NCBI GenBank assembly: GCA_013398015.1
Contig: VZRR01007611.1
Span: 262,781 to 326,780 of the forward strand
DNA length: 64,000 nucleotides
Direction: 5' to 3'
DNA from: Oreocharis arfaki
Taxonomy: Eukaryota > Chordata > Aves > Passeriformes > Paramythiidae
The translations under genes and the position numbers were made by a program. Below are positions 37,897-51,700 of the stretch, one piece after another. The notes beneath the pieces were generated by a model, which worked only from the letters and a program-made list of their open reading frames with translations, was not told where the DNA came from and did not search any database. Position 1 is the stretch's first letter. The number at the start of each line of letters is the position of its first letter.

Positions 37897-40717
37897 GTTT
37901 ATGAGTAAGCCACAATTTTTTCTTAAATGTTGGGTTTGCAAGGGGGGACTGCAATTACTGCTTCACAGGTATCATGTAATACAGGCTCATTTGGGCAGCT
38001 TTAGCCTGTCTTCCACAGTTTGCCTAAAAACCTAGATCCCCCATTTGCCTAAAGCCTACTAATTATTAACTGCTAAAGAAGGCAGGTTTTAAAAGATGTG
38101 TATCTGATCTATACTAAAATGACCTTTTCCTGGAGTAACCATTCCAGCCAAAGCATCCAGCAGAGCATCCCTTGTGTGGATGTAACTCAGGAGCAGCAGA
38201 ACCGCTGCATTTGGCAGCCCTTCTGAAAGACACCCTGTACCTGTATAATAGCTACATTGGGTAATTGCATTTTCATTAGGAGATTTTCCTGGCCTGGCTC
38301 CACTAGCCAGAGATGACACCTTTTCCTGTCCCTGGCAGATATTGTTGTGTCAACAGGAGTCTGCAACATAGACCCCTTCCTAGAGAGGGAATTGTGATTC
38401 TGCAGGAAAGGCCCAGACACCCCAGTGCAAACCATTCTCTTTCCTTACACCAGTGCAGAAACAGTACAAGCCCACTAATGTCTTCGGTTGTGATCCAAAT
38501 TTACACCTGTGCAAAAGCAGAAGACACTTAGCTCTAAATCCAATGCTGCTGCAGTGTTTGGTACTTGAGGTACAGAATTCTGTACCATTTTCCACTAAGC
38601 TTGAGTGGTTTGCAGCTGGATCTAAGCAACATCTTCATCTGAAGATGTGGTGGGTTTGTTTGCTTAAATTATCCCAGCTTTTAGGATTTTTGCCTCATGT
38701 TAATGAAGACAAATTGCTTTGCAGTTGCCATATGATTTACAAAAAAACGAATTAAAGATTACAAGGAAAATTTGCATCAACATTTGTTTTCACTGTCATA
38801 ATTTATACCAGCTGCAGACCTGACCTCAAAAACCAACATTATATAAGACAAACTGCACAACACAGTGCCATTTCTCACAGTCCCAAACCCCTTTCTAGCA
38901 GCACTGTATTTCTCTTACTCTCTTGGGAGACTCATCAGTGACAAAGTTTGGGGTAGATATTAGTTCCTTCTGGTTCTGTGGGCTTCCTACTATTCTGCCT
39001 CATACACGCAGCGCTAGTAGGAAAACCAGGCCCTTAAATTCACTGGCAGCACTGACAAAACCACTAAGCCACATGCCCCTCACACTTTTCAGACTTGCGT
39101 AGTAGTTCCCAATGTTTTCAGTTGACACCGCATGGAGATGTGTTTAAATTGTTCTCTCCTTTCCTGGATGGCAGCCAGCATAAAACAATTTCAGGCAGGG
39201 TTAATGCAGAAACAATGCTCTGCTTAAGAGCGTGAAAGCATTTCAGGAAAGGAAAATAAAAAACAGAAGGAAATGGCTTATTGCTAATGGCTCAATCCCT
39301 TCTGCTTTTTAGCAAATGACAACAATAGCTAAATCCAAGAGTCAGAAATCAGAAAGCAAAGCCAAAGAAAACCTGCGAGATTTGCCTTCTGACATGCACA
39401 CACACTTCATTCAGCTGCCCAGTATGCAGGGCACAGCACCAGAACTAATAGCACCACGACCTGAAAAGAGCAGAGAAAGATCCAGAGGATGAAAGAGAAG
39501 GTGTAAGGACAGGAGGGCCAGAGCAGGTGATTAAGGGTATAGAGATACACTTTCCATAGTCTGAGCAATTTGCTTTAGCATATGACTGCATTGCCATTGA
39601 CTTACCCGTGCCTGAGTCACAGCAGGCCTTATTTGTTTTTATCCCTGTTCTGATTTAGTTAGAGCACCACATAAAAGACAATGGGATCTGTGAAAATCTC
39701 CTATGGAGATCTACCAACTCAGGTGTGTACAGTCGCTCATTGAGGCCATGCAAATTGTAAAACTGGGAAAAAGCCTTTAGAAGATGATTTCCTGGAGGAC
39801 TGTTGGTTTACTTCCTCTACCTGAGGATGACTTGGCTCACTCACCACTTGCAAGCTGGAAAAACTACTGTTTCTACTATGCAGCTCTAAGATGCCAACAG
39901 CTAGGTCTTCAACCAGCACTTTTTACTCAAAATACACTTGTCATCCCAAACTCCTCTCCCAGACACAAAACAATTGGGTATTTCTCTCAAAAATCTCAAA
40001 TGCCATTAATGGTATCACCAAGCAAGTCTAGAACTTGTGGTGAGAATTAGAAAGTTAAGGTAGGAGAGAATCAGAGTTCTGGAATGACAGGGCAGGAAAA
40101 TGACAACTCTCAAAATTGAATTTGATAAATTAATCAGCATTCGCTTAATTATTGGGAGAAGAGGAGAAAGACACAGTCAGCCAAGAGATCCTTTGCAGTG
40201 CTGCACTTCAGAAGTGATAGTTTTGTGGTGATTTTACCTGAGTATTTCAGAACTAAGCTGCATATATAGTTGAAATATATCAATGATGCCCACTTCCTTA
40301 TAAGAGGCATGTTTTCCTAGTACATCTTGCTCTAGCATGAGACAAGCAGGGACACTGTCTTCCTTCCTAAATGACTTCTAAGGGATAGAGGAAGGGAACA
40401 TTTCTTCTATGTAGGACTCCTGCCAGTAGTTCTGAAAGCTGGAGCAGTTGTCCTTAAGCCTAGCAATGCACATATGCAACACCACTTCATCTCACTGTAA
40501 GGACCATATGGTCTGTCTAGCATGAGCTTGAACCACTGCCATTTCATTCTAGCCTAGCTGTTCTGTAACAACAGATTTTCAACCCACCCATTTTGTCAGG
40601 AGCGTTGTCTTAAACCTATACAACTCATCGCCCAGCTAGAGGCACAGAAGCAGCCAGCAAAATTTAACTTCGCTCTGCAGTAGCACGGGCAGAAAACGAC
40701 CTGCCAGCACTAATCAC
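37897..40717. other. Noncoding DNA, no gene seen
   Basis: Unique noncoding sequence. Open frames at 38089-38755 overlap in many frames on both strands without a domain. Nothing else recognised. Confidence 0.65.
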
Positions 40718-40837
40718 TGAACGATTTAGGTTAAAATGTTTCCCAAAAAAGGATACTAGTAGGCTCTGAGTAATTAATGAACGATTTAGGTTAAAATGTT
40801 TCCAAAAAAAGGATACTAGTACGCTCTGAGTAATTAA
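40718..40837. repeat. 60-bp tandem duplication, two copies
   Basis: Copy 1 is 40718-40777 and copy 2 is 40778-40837, exactly 60 bp each. They differ at two positions (C at 40744 versus A at 40804; G at 40762 versus C at 40822). The high identity points to a fairly recent tandem duplication, or to an assembly repeat. No coding frame or known repeat family is recognised in the unit. Confidence 0.95.
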
Positions 40838-42332
40838 TGTTTAGCCACAAGGTGAAACGGTTGACTTGACTCTTCTGCTCCTCAGAGACTGAGGATTAAG
40901 CATTTTACTGTGTCTGCATGAAACTCACTGCGAGCAAGAGGTTTTCAGCAATCAATGAGATGATGCTCTCATGCATCAGATAGGGGCAAGTAAACAAAAC
41001 TGGTGCAAGTGTTTACCCAAGAAAATTGCAATCTTTTGTGATGCTAGCTTGCCAAGCAATTTAACATAAGAGAGCAGCCTTGATGCCACCCCTGTGCAGG
41101 GCAAGGAGTTGAATCAATCGGGATCACTAATCACATGAGAAAAAAAACACAGCACAACACTGTAGAAAGAAACAGCTGGCAATAATAAATTTAAATTGTT
41201 CTTCATAGAGAGAAAAATGGAAACATTTAGTGATAGACCAACATCTTCCTGAATGCACACAGTGCTTGGCTTTGAGCAGGGCATTTGAGGATCTCAAAGG
41301 AACAGCATGGTTCGACAAATGCTTGCTAATGAATGCAAGAGTTGTAAAAGGAAAACTAAATATAAATATAAAAATGCAACTTCAAATTAGCTGGTTCTAC
41401 AGCTTGTACTGAAGTAGCATCTTCCCAGCCACAGCGGAAAAAGAAAAAACCCCCCAACAAATTAGTTGATGCTGCCATCCTTACTTCATTGCGCATTTTT
41501 ATCATGCAAAGCAGACAGGAAAGTGGATATTGCTTTCTTTCTGCAGGATCTGTGCCAGTTAGGAAGCATACTATAGCCAGAATCTGACAATTAATTTAGA
41601 AATTGTTTTTGACCACACTGATTGCAATTACAGAGTGAGAAGCCAGAATACGATGGCTAGAGAAAATGCCCTATCATAGGGGCCCAAAGAATTCAATGTG
41701 CTTCATTTAGCAAAAAACGAAATCATGAATGATCCAATTACAGCACACACACCCTTCATTGTAAAAAATAGCTGGTCTCTCTCTCTCTCTAGGGTTTTCT
41801 CACTCAGCAGAGAAATGCATTTCAAGAATCAATAGCAAAAAGTTAAAGCAAAAAATAACACCAATTTAGAAATAAAATAAATAACATTTTAACTATGACC
41901 CATTGCTAAGACTGATTTATGAACTGAGGCAGTAAACTTCTTTTTTTTTAGGTTTAAATGATACAGTATTTTCATAAAAAACGACCCACGTCTTGTCTAG
42001 CAGGAGTTTTGTAAAACGGACTACAGAGAACAGGCGTGGTGGGAGATCCGACACAGGCACCTTTCTGTGCTTCTTGGGGCCAACCGCACTATGCAATCAG
42101 TCATTTCCCAATACTCTCACCACATCACCACACCCCTCACTCTAAATTTAATGCCAAGTTTCCTATGGGAATAAAACCTGGCTTTGTGCTCTTCATAGAC
42201 GTGGGTCTGTCCACTGCCTCTTAGTAACTCTGGAATCCAGTGGCAAAGTTTAATGAAATTCAACAAAAGGTAAGAGGTTGCTAAATACGAAATGTTTAAA
42301 TAATTTGTGAAAAGAGACAAAATAGAGAGGAT
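40838..42332. other. Noncoding DNA, no gene seen
   Basis: Unique noncoding sequence with a short CT microsatellite at 41776-41790. Nothing else recognised. Confidence 0.65.
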
Positions 42333-42718
42333 CACAGAATCACACAGACAATCAATCAGGCTGGAAAAGGCCTCCGAGATTATTTAGTCCAACCTATGAG
42401 CAAACACCACCGTGTCAAATAGACCACGGCACAAAATGCCATGTCCAGTCTTTCCTTAAATACCTCCATGGATGGTGACTCTACCACCTTCCTGTGCATG
42501 GGAATGGCAGTCCATCCCAATGTCTATTTACCCTTTCTGGGAAGAAATTCTTCCTAATATCCAACCGAAATCTTCCCTGGCATGGCTTAAGGCTATGATA
42601 AGGTCACCTCTGCCTCTCCTTTTCTCCGGGCTAAAAAACCCCAGCTCTCTCAGCCACTCCTGATCAGACTTGTGACCCCTTTACCAGTCCTTCTCTGGAC
42701 TTGCTCCAGCATCTCAAT

Positions 42719-43007
42719 GTATTTCTCGTACTGAGGAATTCTAAACTGGACAGAGTACTCAAAGTGTGGCCTCACCAGTGCCAGATGTAGCTCCACATGG
42801 GATGTAGCCAAAGTGCAGGTCCTGGCAACTGGCCCTGTTGAACCTTATACTGTTGGTCTCAGCCCATGGATCCAGCCTGACCAGGTCCCTCTGCAGGGCC
42901 TTCCTACCCTCTAGCAAATCCACACTCCTTCCCAACTTGGTGTTGTCTGCAAATTTACTAAGAGTAGACTCAGTCCCCTCACTCAGATCATCACTAAAGA
43001 TATTAAA
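42719..43007. repeat. 289-bp duplication inside CR1, copy 1
   Basis: This segment is repeated at 43009-43297 with equal length. The only difference I find is G at 42799 versus A at 43089. Copy 1 ends exactly at the N at 43008. Confidence 0.95.
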
Positions 43008-43008
43008 N
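43008..43008. other. Single N, assembly join
   Basis: The only ambiguous base I noticed in the window. It separates the two copies of the 289-bp repeat precisely, which is the pattern left when two overlapping contig ends are joined without merging. Confidence 0.9.
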
Positions 43009-43297
43009 GTATTTCTCGTACTGAGGAATTCTAAACTGGACAGAGTACTCAAAGTGTGGCCTCACCAGTGCCAGATGTAGCTCCACATAGGATGTAGCCA
43101 AAGTGCAGGTCCTGGCAACTGGCCCTGTTGAACCTTATACTGTTGGTCTCAGCCCATGGATCCAGCCTGACCAGGTCCCTCTGCAGGGCCTTCCTACCCT
43201 CTAGCAAATCCACACTCCTTCCCAACTTGGTGTTGTCTGCAAATTTACTAAGAGTAGACTCAGTCCCCTCACTCAGATCATCACTAAAGATATTAAA
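43009..43297. repeat. 289-bp duplication inside CR1, copy 2
   Basis: Same sequence as 42719-43007 with one transition. Copy 2 runs on directly into the rest of the CR1 (cag at 43298-43300) and unique flank, whereas copy 1 is continuous with the CR1 3' part. Together they are what a single CR1 would look like if the overlap were collapsed. Confidence 0.95.
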
Positions 43298-43302
43298 CAG
43301 CC

Positions 43303-46300
43303 CAGCCAGTCCTTAACACAGCAGATCTCTTCTTAACCCATGGATCTCTTATTTCCCCACAGAAGAACAGGCCACAGGATTAGACATCTGAGAATCCATA
43401 TGGGAGGACATGAAACAAGCATATACACACTTTGGGAACAAGGTTTCAGTAGCTTTGCTGTTCATTATATTGCTTAAGTGAGAATATCACAAAAGCAATT
43501 TTGTGCTCTGGTTACAGATAGAATTCAGGCCATGTTTATCTCAGAAGTTAAGTTACCTGGGAGATGTTGATCTTATGATCTCATGTGGCCTTAAAACCTA
43601 TACCATTGTTTTACTTTTTCTTCAAATCTGCCATATAGTAGGACTCCTTCACCAATCTTAGTCCGAGTAGCTCTCTAAAACACAGTAGAGAAAAACATGA
43701 TGGATGATACTGCTTTTACTTACCAGACTCCACAATGACCACAAGACTGCAGGGACTGGTCTTTCAAAAATACCATTACAATATTCAAATGATTGTAAAA
43801 AGGAGTTTTAATAACCAATTTGACTATTGACAGCATTTAATTTTTCTGAAAATATAACTGAAAAGTATCCCATGGCAGATCCTCTTGCAAAGCTGGGTTT
43901 GCAGAGAGCAGAGATGCTGGCTGTTAGAACACTGCCTGTTGTGGCTACACCTAGGAAGCAAACACCTTGCTACCCCACCACCCCAAACAGAATGGGATTG
44001 ATTACTTCCAGGGAACAAATACTATCTCCATTGCTTCTAGAAAGTATCCAAATACCAAACTGTAGATGGAATGCATTACTTAGGCTACTAAAATTTGCAA
44101 AGCTCAATCACACATCCAGAAAAGTTCAAAATTAGTACAAGACCAGGTTGGGAAAAATCAGCCACAGCCAGTGTGACCCCTTGTAGCAGGGTGGGGAGTA
44201 AAGCCATTGCTTGTGGAAATGGTACCAGCAATTAACCATATCTGTCATCTACAGGAAGGAACATACAATACAAGGAAGGTCATGCTAAGTCCATCCCTAG
44301 GAAGCACATTTTTTGCCTGAAGAGATTTCCTCAAATCTTTAACAGGACATGTTTGCCTCAGTTTAATTAGAGACAGTTTCTATCAAATCATCTGTTTCTG
44401 CCTGTTTTGTCAGCAGTGACTAAGGCAGGATTAATTGCATACTAAGAAAGGTGTGCTGCATTGCTCACTTTCTGTTAAGGAAAGAGAAATTAAAGCTGCC
44501 ACATGAAAATAGAACTGAGGCACCTCCACGCAGCAGCTGGCAAGTGGAGAAAGGGCATTCCAACCTCCAAGACATCATTTCCAAAATGCAGACAACAATC
44601 GAACGCCTCGAGCCAGGCTATCCACCGACTATCGCAGAGGAAGTAAAACTTTCTTAGTATTAGGTTATAACATTATATTAGGTTGTTGCTTCCTTGTACT
44701 TGCGTACAAAGAAAGAACAACGACAATGAAACACTGACCCAGCTATTTACCAGTGCACGGCCTTTTCTAACACTGGACACACCCACTCCTATAAACTGGG
44801 AGCCAGAGAGAGAGACATTGTTTCACAGCAAGTGCGTCAGTAGCAAAAATCTGAGAACAACTCCCTAAGCAGTCTCTTTCTGGACAAGAGTGGCTAGTAC
44901 GCGTAACCTCAGCGACAGGGCCTCTGGAGAGATAAGGAGGACAGGGAGCCATGCTTTCTTGCCAACCCGTACTGGCAAGAATACTAAAATTCTGGCCAAA
45001 GCATTCACACAAAAGAGGAGTGCTACAGATCCCTTTGCTCGAGGATAAGAATTACTAATAAGCACAGCAGCACACTGTCCTTCAGCAAGACTTGGATCGA
45101 CACCTATAAAGAGTAAAATTCTTCTGCTCCTGCTAACAGCTATTACTCAGTACAATTCAGACCAGAATACATTAACACCAATTAGATGCAATCAGCACTT
45201 TCAGCGACAGCTCATGGGCATACCTTTGCATATGCCTGGCTGGGAACACAAAAAGAGCTTCCTTCTCCTGGGGCTATGGTGGCTTGTCACTGCTGTATGA
45301 CCGTATTACTCAGAGGGTGTGGAGTTACCAGGGCAATGACTCAAAAGAATGCTGAATATCAGTTTACAGTGTGGGACTTTCACCTACCCTACCTCTGTTG
45401 GTTCATCTTCACATGCCACCTCTTGGAACATGTTTTCTGTGTCTAGGAGTCCACAGGGAGTTGCTTATTTTGAAAATACAGTGTGAGAAAACATAATCCA
45501 TAAACGTTTTCAAGATATTTTCTGCCAACACTGCTGCTCTCTTTGTAGCCGATTTATTTCTGTTGGCCTTTTAGTTTTCCCATTATATGTAGAATTACCT
45601 TGGAACAGGAACGTGAAGTTAAAAACACGGACTTAGGTGCAATGCAATCCAAGAGCGTACATTGTGTATACCACTAAGTCCTGTATATTTATGATCCAGA
45701 AAAGAATAATGCACTTACACAATGCACTGCCTTGCAGAATTTAGAGGTAACTACATATAGTAGCATTAACTATTAGTACTTTGACAAAAATCAGATTTGA
45801 GCAGTTCTACCTGGTTCAGACTTCTCCTTCCTACTTTTTAGTTTTAGCAGCTATCCTGAGTTTGTTTTCAGGAAGAATCTTCTAGGGAAAGGAGGGAAAG
45901 AAGTTATCTTTCTTCTCTATTTCTAGCACTCTGCTAAAGAGGACACATATATTTGAAAAGACTCATGCACAAGACAGAACTGTTTTTCCTTGCCTGACTT
46001 CTGCCCTGGACTTGCTTTGAAGCCTCAGCGAAAAAACTTAAAAACCATCTTCTGCCTTATGTTATCTCTGCCACTGCTAAATAAAAAGCTCTGACCATAA
46101 AACTAGAAGAACATCTGAAACCACTGCTAACAGACCAATTCAGTCACTATTAGCCATTAGAAAAATAAGAGAAAGTCTATACTGCATAACATTTAAGTTG
46201 TGTTACATGGAATGATGTGACCTAAATCCTGTTCCATTAAATACAGAACACTTGAAAATTCTCTGAAATAGAAATTAGAAGCCTGGTCTCCTCATGCATA

Positions 46301-48777
46301 ACACTTCCATAGGAGCACTTAAAAAACCCCATTTCCAAAAGGTTTTAACCCTTCTGCACTCTCTCGGGAAACCTAGAACACAAATCACTATCTTACTGTG
46401 CAAAGAAGTCTTCTGAACCACCACACGGTATCTTCACAGAGACAAATAAATCTAGATAGGGGCACCAGGACTTTCCCGGGTTGTGTCTTGTCAGACCAGC
46501 CATCCATCAAGAGGTAAGAGTTCACAAGTTAATCATGACCAGCTGGAAGTACTTCAGCCTGAAGACTGGGGGTAAAAAGCCAATCCTATGCTTAATCTTG
46601 CCTCTTGAAGGCTCCCTACTCAACGTCAGCATCTTCTGGATGGCACTCTGAGGCACCTGGCACCTGTAAGTCAGTACATCCCCATGCTGAAACACGGAGT
46701 GCCTATAGGCACTCAAAGCTTGGGGTCTGGTGTTCCTACAGCCTTTTCTGAATTCAGCCTTCAGGCACTTCTGGAAGGATTCCACATCACTCAGGACTCT
46801 ACATTTAAATCCTGTTGTATTCCTAAATTCTACATTTTAGGTGCATTCTAGGTGTAAGTTGCTCAGGTTTGCCCACAAACAAGAGGAGATTAGGGAGCTC
46901 AAAGTGGACAGCAATAAAATTACATTGGCCACCCTAATGTCTCCCTTTTTTTCTACAATTCTGCAAGCTGTGTGTCAAGGTCTCATTTATTATTTTAATA
47001 TCTATAAACTACTAATAGAATTTTCAAAATTCATCTTGACACTGTCAAATGAGTTTAAAACAAGACTGATGAATGCATGCAAATGGAAAGGATCCAAATT
47101 AATGCAAAAATCCACCTAGCCCAAAGCAAACTACTAGCCTTCACATAGATTTGTATTCACACACTTAAACACCACTTTGGTAACTGTCAGACATCCAACT
47201 GTCAGCAGGATGTTATGCTTAGAAGAGGCCTTAAGATGTGGCTTTAAATCAATTTAATTAAAATAGTAAGAAAAGTTGTGCCCATCCTATTGGATGGGAT
47301 TAGAGTTCCAGATTTATGAATTAGCCAGGTATCAGCCTAGACAATGTAGCTGTACATGAATACTTAAACCCATGGTTAACATCAGGCACAGTGTGATTAA
47401 ATCCAGGAAAACCTGGAAAGAAATGAATGTTTATTATCTGCTTTTAAACTCACTCCCTACTAATAAACAAATTTAATAGGTATTGTGCTGTAGGCTTCAA
47501 CCACGACAGGTGCACTCTCCAATTAATACCAACCTAGGGGAAAGGAAACTAGAATTCTTAACATCAGTGAGTACCCAGTCTTGTAATAGTGTTTCATGTA
47601 ACTTCCATAATATACAGTGATAGAAATTCCCAGATTATTATGTAAATATGACATTTGTCTCAATTTATAGGAAGCAGCTCACTTGTGCAGGCAGTGCTGA
47701 TGAAGAAAACCAACCACAAATTTAGGGAATGTGTTGCACATTCAGCACACAACCAGAATCAGCCCCTAGAGACTATACTGAAATCAATGAGCCTTTAGAG
47801 ACGGATATTTCCATTGAAGTTTCCAATTAAAACATGCATTATTTATAGCAGTAGAACCTTTGCCTGAATATAACACAAGAGTCTTTTGTCAACTCTGCTA
47901 CAGCCCTTAACCTATGCTGAGCCCGCACTCTGTGGAGCTGCTGCTCTATGAAAGGTCTTTCATGACAGCAAAGTAGGAAGGACAGGGAATGCAAGGATCA
48001 GTTTGTTCAAGAGGAAGCACAGTTAACACCTCAAGACCTAGCTCATATTCCCCTCAGACTCATGGAAATTGACATTCAAAAAACCACACACATCCCTGTT
48101 TGCTGGATTACAGAGAAAATAAAGCATGCAAATTCAGATATTCCTTGAAAAATTTGGGTTGGAGTCAGAAATAGACTTGGAAGATTTCTACTATACCTGG
48201 CAGTTGGACCAGAAAATAATTGCTTACTGGTCTAAGTACATTTAAAATATTTTATATTATTCAATGACAGCTACACATGAAAGCCACATTAGACTTCCAC
48301 TACTAGTTGCTCCTGACTTACCAAAGTGTGTGAACTTCTAATAAAAGGCTGGTGTTCCAAGATGGCTTACAAAGCAAACCAGAAATATGTCAAGATTATT
48401 AATTTCTGAGTCTAAATTTTCTTGCTTTTTTAGAGTACAAAGAAATAATTCTGGTAGAACCTGTTATATTCATATTGAAAGATCACTTACAAGGATATAA
48501 CGAAATCCTTCGCTTTTCTTCAGAATAACCATACTGCCTGGGGCTGGGATAAAGAACAGATTAGAATTTGGCTCTATAAATCATACCTTGTATGTACAAA
48601 ACCTGTTATCAGCAGTCAGTCTTTTCAGTAAACTAATTAATGGTGAATATTTCTGCCCACTTACAATAAGGTAATAAAGATACAAAAAAAAAGAGCGCAC
48701 TTATTTTGTATTCAAGGTCCCCTTTCTAATTAACTTATCAAGCTTATTGTACAGCCTGCTCGAACAACAGTGGGGGA
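43303..48777. other. Noncoding DNA, no gene seen
   Basis: Mostly unique sequence. About 44590-45060 has more CpG than its surroundings, with paired short frames on both strands, but I recognise no exon or LTR. The minus frame at 46522-46785 has no recognised domain. Nothing else supported. Confidence 0.6.
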
Positions 48778-51700
48778 AAAAAAAGGAAAAAAAAAACCCA
48801 GCATATTAAAAATTCTAGTGGGCATGCAACTGCACCACACTACACCTGCAGCTCTGCTACACCAAGCTACTCTTGCCTGTTCTCAAATGCTGAGATTGAG
48901 CTTGGTGCTTATGTGAAAGATGTAAAAACAGGGCAGAATGCTGCCAGAAGTAATTTCTAGTAATTACTAGTAATTTAGTAAGTGGTACAGACCATCCTTC
49001 ACAACATTTCTGAATAAATTCCCTAGAAAAGCAGATTGCTTACAACACAATTGTCAAGGTGACACAAAAATGAAAGCTCAGTTCACTTACCAAGTATTAC
49101 AAGTCTCCTTGTGCTTTCTGCAAGATTGGGACTGTTGATCTGAGTTTTGGCTGAATTCCAATTTGTTTAATTAAATTCCACATACCTACATCTCCTTCGC
49201 ATCCCTTTGTTACTGCAAAATGCTATTAAACAACCAACATGTTACGTCAGTGTCCTCTGGGTCCAACAACAACAAGGATCAAAACATTTCCCCAAAGCAA
49301 AGCCAGGGAAAAGCCGCCGGAATCCTTCAGAATAAAGTACTGCTGTGGCCATAAATGAGTACTTACCACTCAAGCAATTTCAAGTTAAAGAACCATCTGA
49401 CTGCTGCACAAACAAGTTAATACAATTCACATAGCAGCATTTCAAGGAAAGAAAACACTTCCCATTACAGTAACACTTTATGTACTCAGTTGCAAATGTC
49501 CAACTATTATTCCTCCAGATGAAAAGGGACCAAGTATTTGTGTTTGGTATGCATCTCCAACTTTTTCTGTGCCAAATGTACAACAGGAAGATGAGATTTG
49601 GGATGCTCACCATTTTCTTACACTATGAGAATTTTCTTCTCCTAAAAAAAAAATTCTTTAATTCTTTCATAGAGATTCTACTTACAAATTGCCAGTAACT
49701 TCTCTCCACATAACTCTCTAACTAACATTTTCCCGTAAATCGAGAAACCTACAACTTACCTGAAGGGAAACTTTAATCCTGTTGCAGTAGTATATCCTTC
49801 ACAATTGTGTTTCAGAGAATGGTGCTTCTGCCTGGTAGAAAGTTGTGATACTAGGTTTTTTTATCCCCATAGATTTTTTAAACCGTAGTCAAATAACAAA
49901 CGTGGAGTCTTAGAGTAAAACCATTTTAAAGAGCAATTTTAGTTGGCAAAATAAGATTCAGGTATGCTTAACCACTGAATTTTTAAGTCAAGTTTATCTG
50001 ATACCATGTTTCAATAGTTTATATTTTTATTTCAACATTGGATAAGCTCATGATAATATACTCATTTTGTTATAAAAAGTAACCATGAAGAAATTTAGTG
50101 AATTTTGTTTACTCCATTGAATGCTACAGCATCAGTATATTTTCTTGAATAATTTAGTGTTTTATAGAGAGACTGTACTAAAAATGAAAGACGCAAAGAA
50201 GAAACCACTGGTAGGGTTCACTGTCAGCTTCGGCACATTTCAACTGATTCTCCTTGAAATGTCAAACTCTTCCTTTGTAAGTAAGCAGAATGTACCAGCA
50301 AGAGGTAACCAGAAGAGAAATCAACATGTTCACCCTTTGGACAGGACAACTCCCCATGATTCTCTCGGCACACCGGAGTAAGTAAGTGGTAACAACAACT
50401 GTAACATACCCCACACAAAGCACTTTGGAAAGACCCCTCTCATGTGCTTTTAATTGCCACACAAGAACTGTTTTTTCTCTTCTTACATACAATCCCTGGC
50501 TTTCAGCATGAAAGCCTGATAATGCCAACAACTTCTCTATTTGCTGGAATGCCCAGGTGGAAGTCTAATGTTCCACAGAGAGTGGTTTGAGGGTAAAGAC
50601 GGCCTGGGAACTGGTTAATGAGATTCCTGAATTCAGGTGATATTTCTTAATGTGTTTTCAGAGAAGTTGTTTATCAGGAGAAAAAGAGCAGCAAAAACTA
50701 GAGCCAAACACCTCATCACCAGTGGGATGTCAGCCTATGTGAAGGTCCAAGCTCTTTTGAAAGCCGTAATAAAACAGAAATGTATCAGTGATTACTACCA
50801 TCAGCAGCAGTGAGTGAGTACTGCACAAACACAGGCTGTCAGTCTCTAGCTGTAGTGCTCACAAATCCAAAATAGCCAAACAAGAGGTCAGGGGATGAGT
50901 CATCCCTCGCAAGACCACACGGCTCTGCCCAGTAGCAGATCCAGCCCAGAACAGCTCTGCCGAGCGATTTTACTTACACCTTAGCCCTATTCCCAAGTGA
51001 GGGATTCTAGAGCTAAAGTGCCTCTCTTTTTACACAAGCAAGATGATGCCTTTCACCACTTTTCTCCCTACCACTGGAGTAAGTTAGTGGAGTTTGCGCA
51101 ATGTTTTCAGCAGTATTTCTATTTCAGTTGTGCAGCTGTGGATATATCTATTCTTTTAAAATAAAACCTCCATAGAGACAATAAAAAAATCTAAACTCCT
51201 ACAAACACAAGTGTCCCAATTTACTTTTTAGTCTTACTAGCACCTATATGCATTTAGATCCTTCAGATACAACTGCTCCAGCATGTAACCAACTACACCA
51301 GAGATGCACACATTTGCGTGTGCAGATAATTCCAGCTTAATGTAGTAAAAGCTGAAAATTGCTCTGAACTTGAATTTGTCATTTATTCTACCTATTCTGC
51401 ATTATGACAGAGGGACATACCTCAAAATAAAGAACTTAACCATAACACAAATACTGTCAAGGATCCATTCTATATTAAAACGTGAGGTTTGCCGCACATT
51501 TACTATAGGCCAAAATCCTGCCCCGAGACAGTGGAATTGTCATCTGATACTTATCAAAATCTCAGTTCTTTCAGATTCGGGAAATACCAAATCTAGAATC
51601 TAAACCTTTGGTTTCTGGCACTTTCCTCATGCAAGACCAGCCAAGAATACAGCTGTACACAGGCTATAAGAGAACTCAGACTGTGACTTGCGGGTTAGTC

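Larger units (their letters stand above)
42333..43302 (-). mobile_element. CR1 LINE fragment with internal duplication
   Basis: The plus strand is the reverse complement of a longer CR1 3' region. From left to right: a terminal 'atcacagaatcacac' repeat end, 'ggctggaaaaggcctccgag', 'tttagtccaacc', 'aatgccatgtccagtctttc', 'ctccatggatggtgactctaccacc', 'gaagaaattcttcctaatatcc', 'ctctgcctctccttttctcc', 'ccagtccttctctggac', 'agtgtggcctcaccagtgcc', and 'cctcactcagatcatcactaaagatattaaacag'. The frame at 42759-43052 is CR1-derived, not a host gene. The unduplicated length would be about 680 bp; 289 bp are present twice around a single N. Confidence 0.93.

Noticed and set aside
41776..41790. CT repeat considered as a regulatory GAGA-type site
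   Set aside because: Too short and isolated; an ordinary microsatellite.
42759..43316. Paired open frames with identical peptide halves at about 42.8 and 43.1 kb
   Set aside because: They are translations of the CR1 fragment duplicated around the N, not a tandem gene pair.
46522..46785. 87-codon minus-strand frame considered as a possible exon
   Set aside because: I could not recognise any protein family and found no convincing splice sites flanking it.
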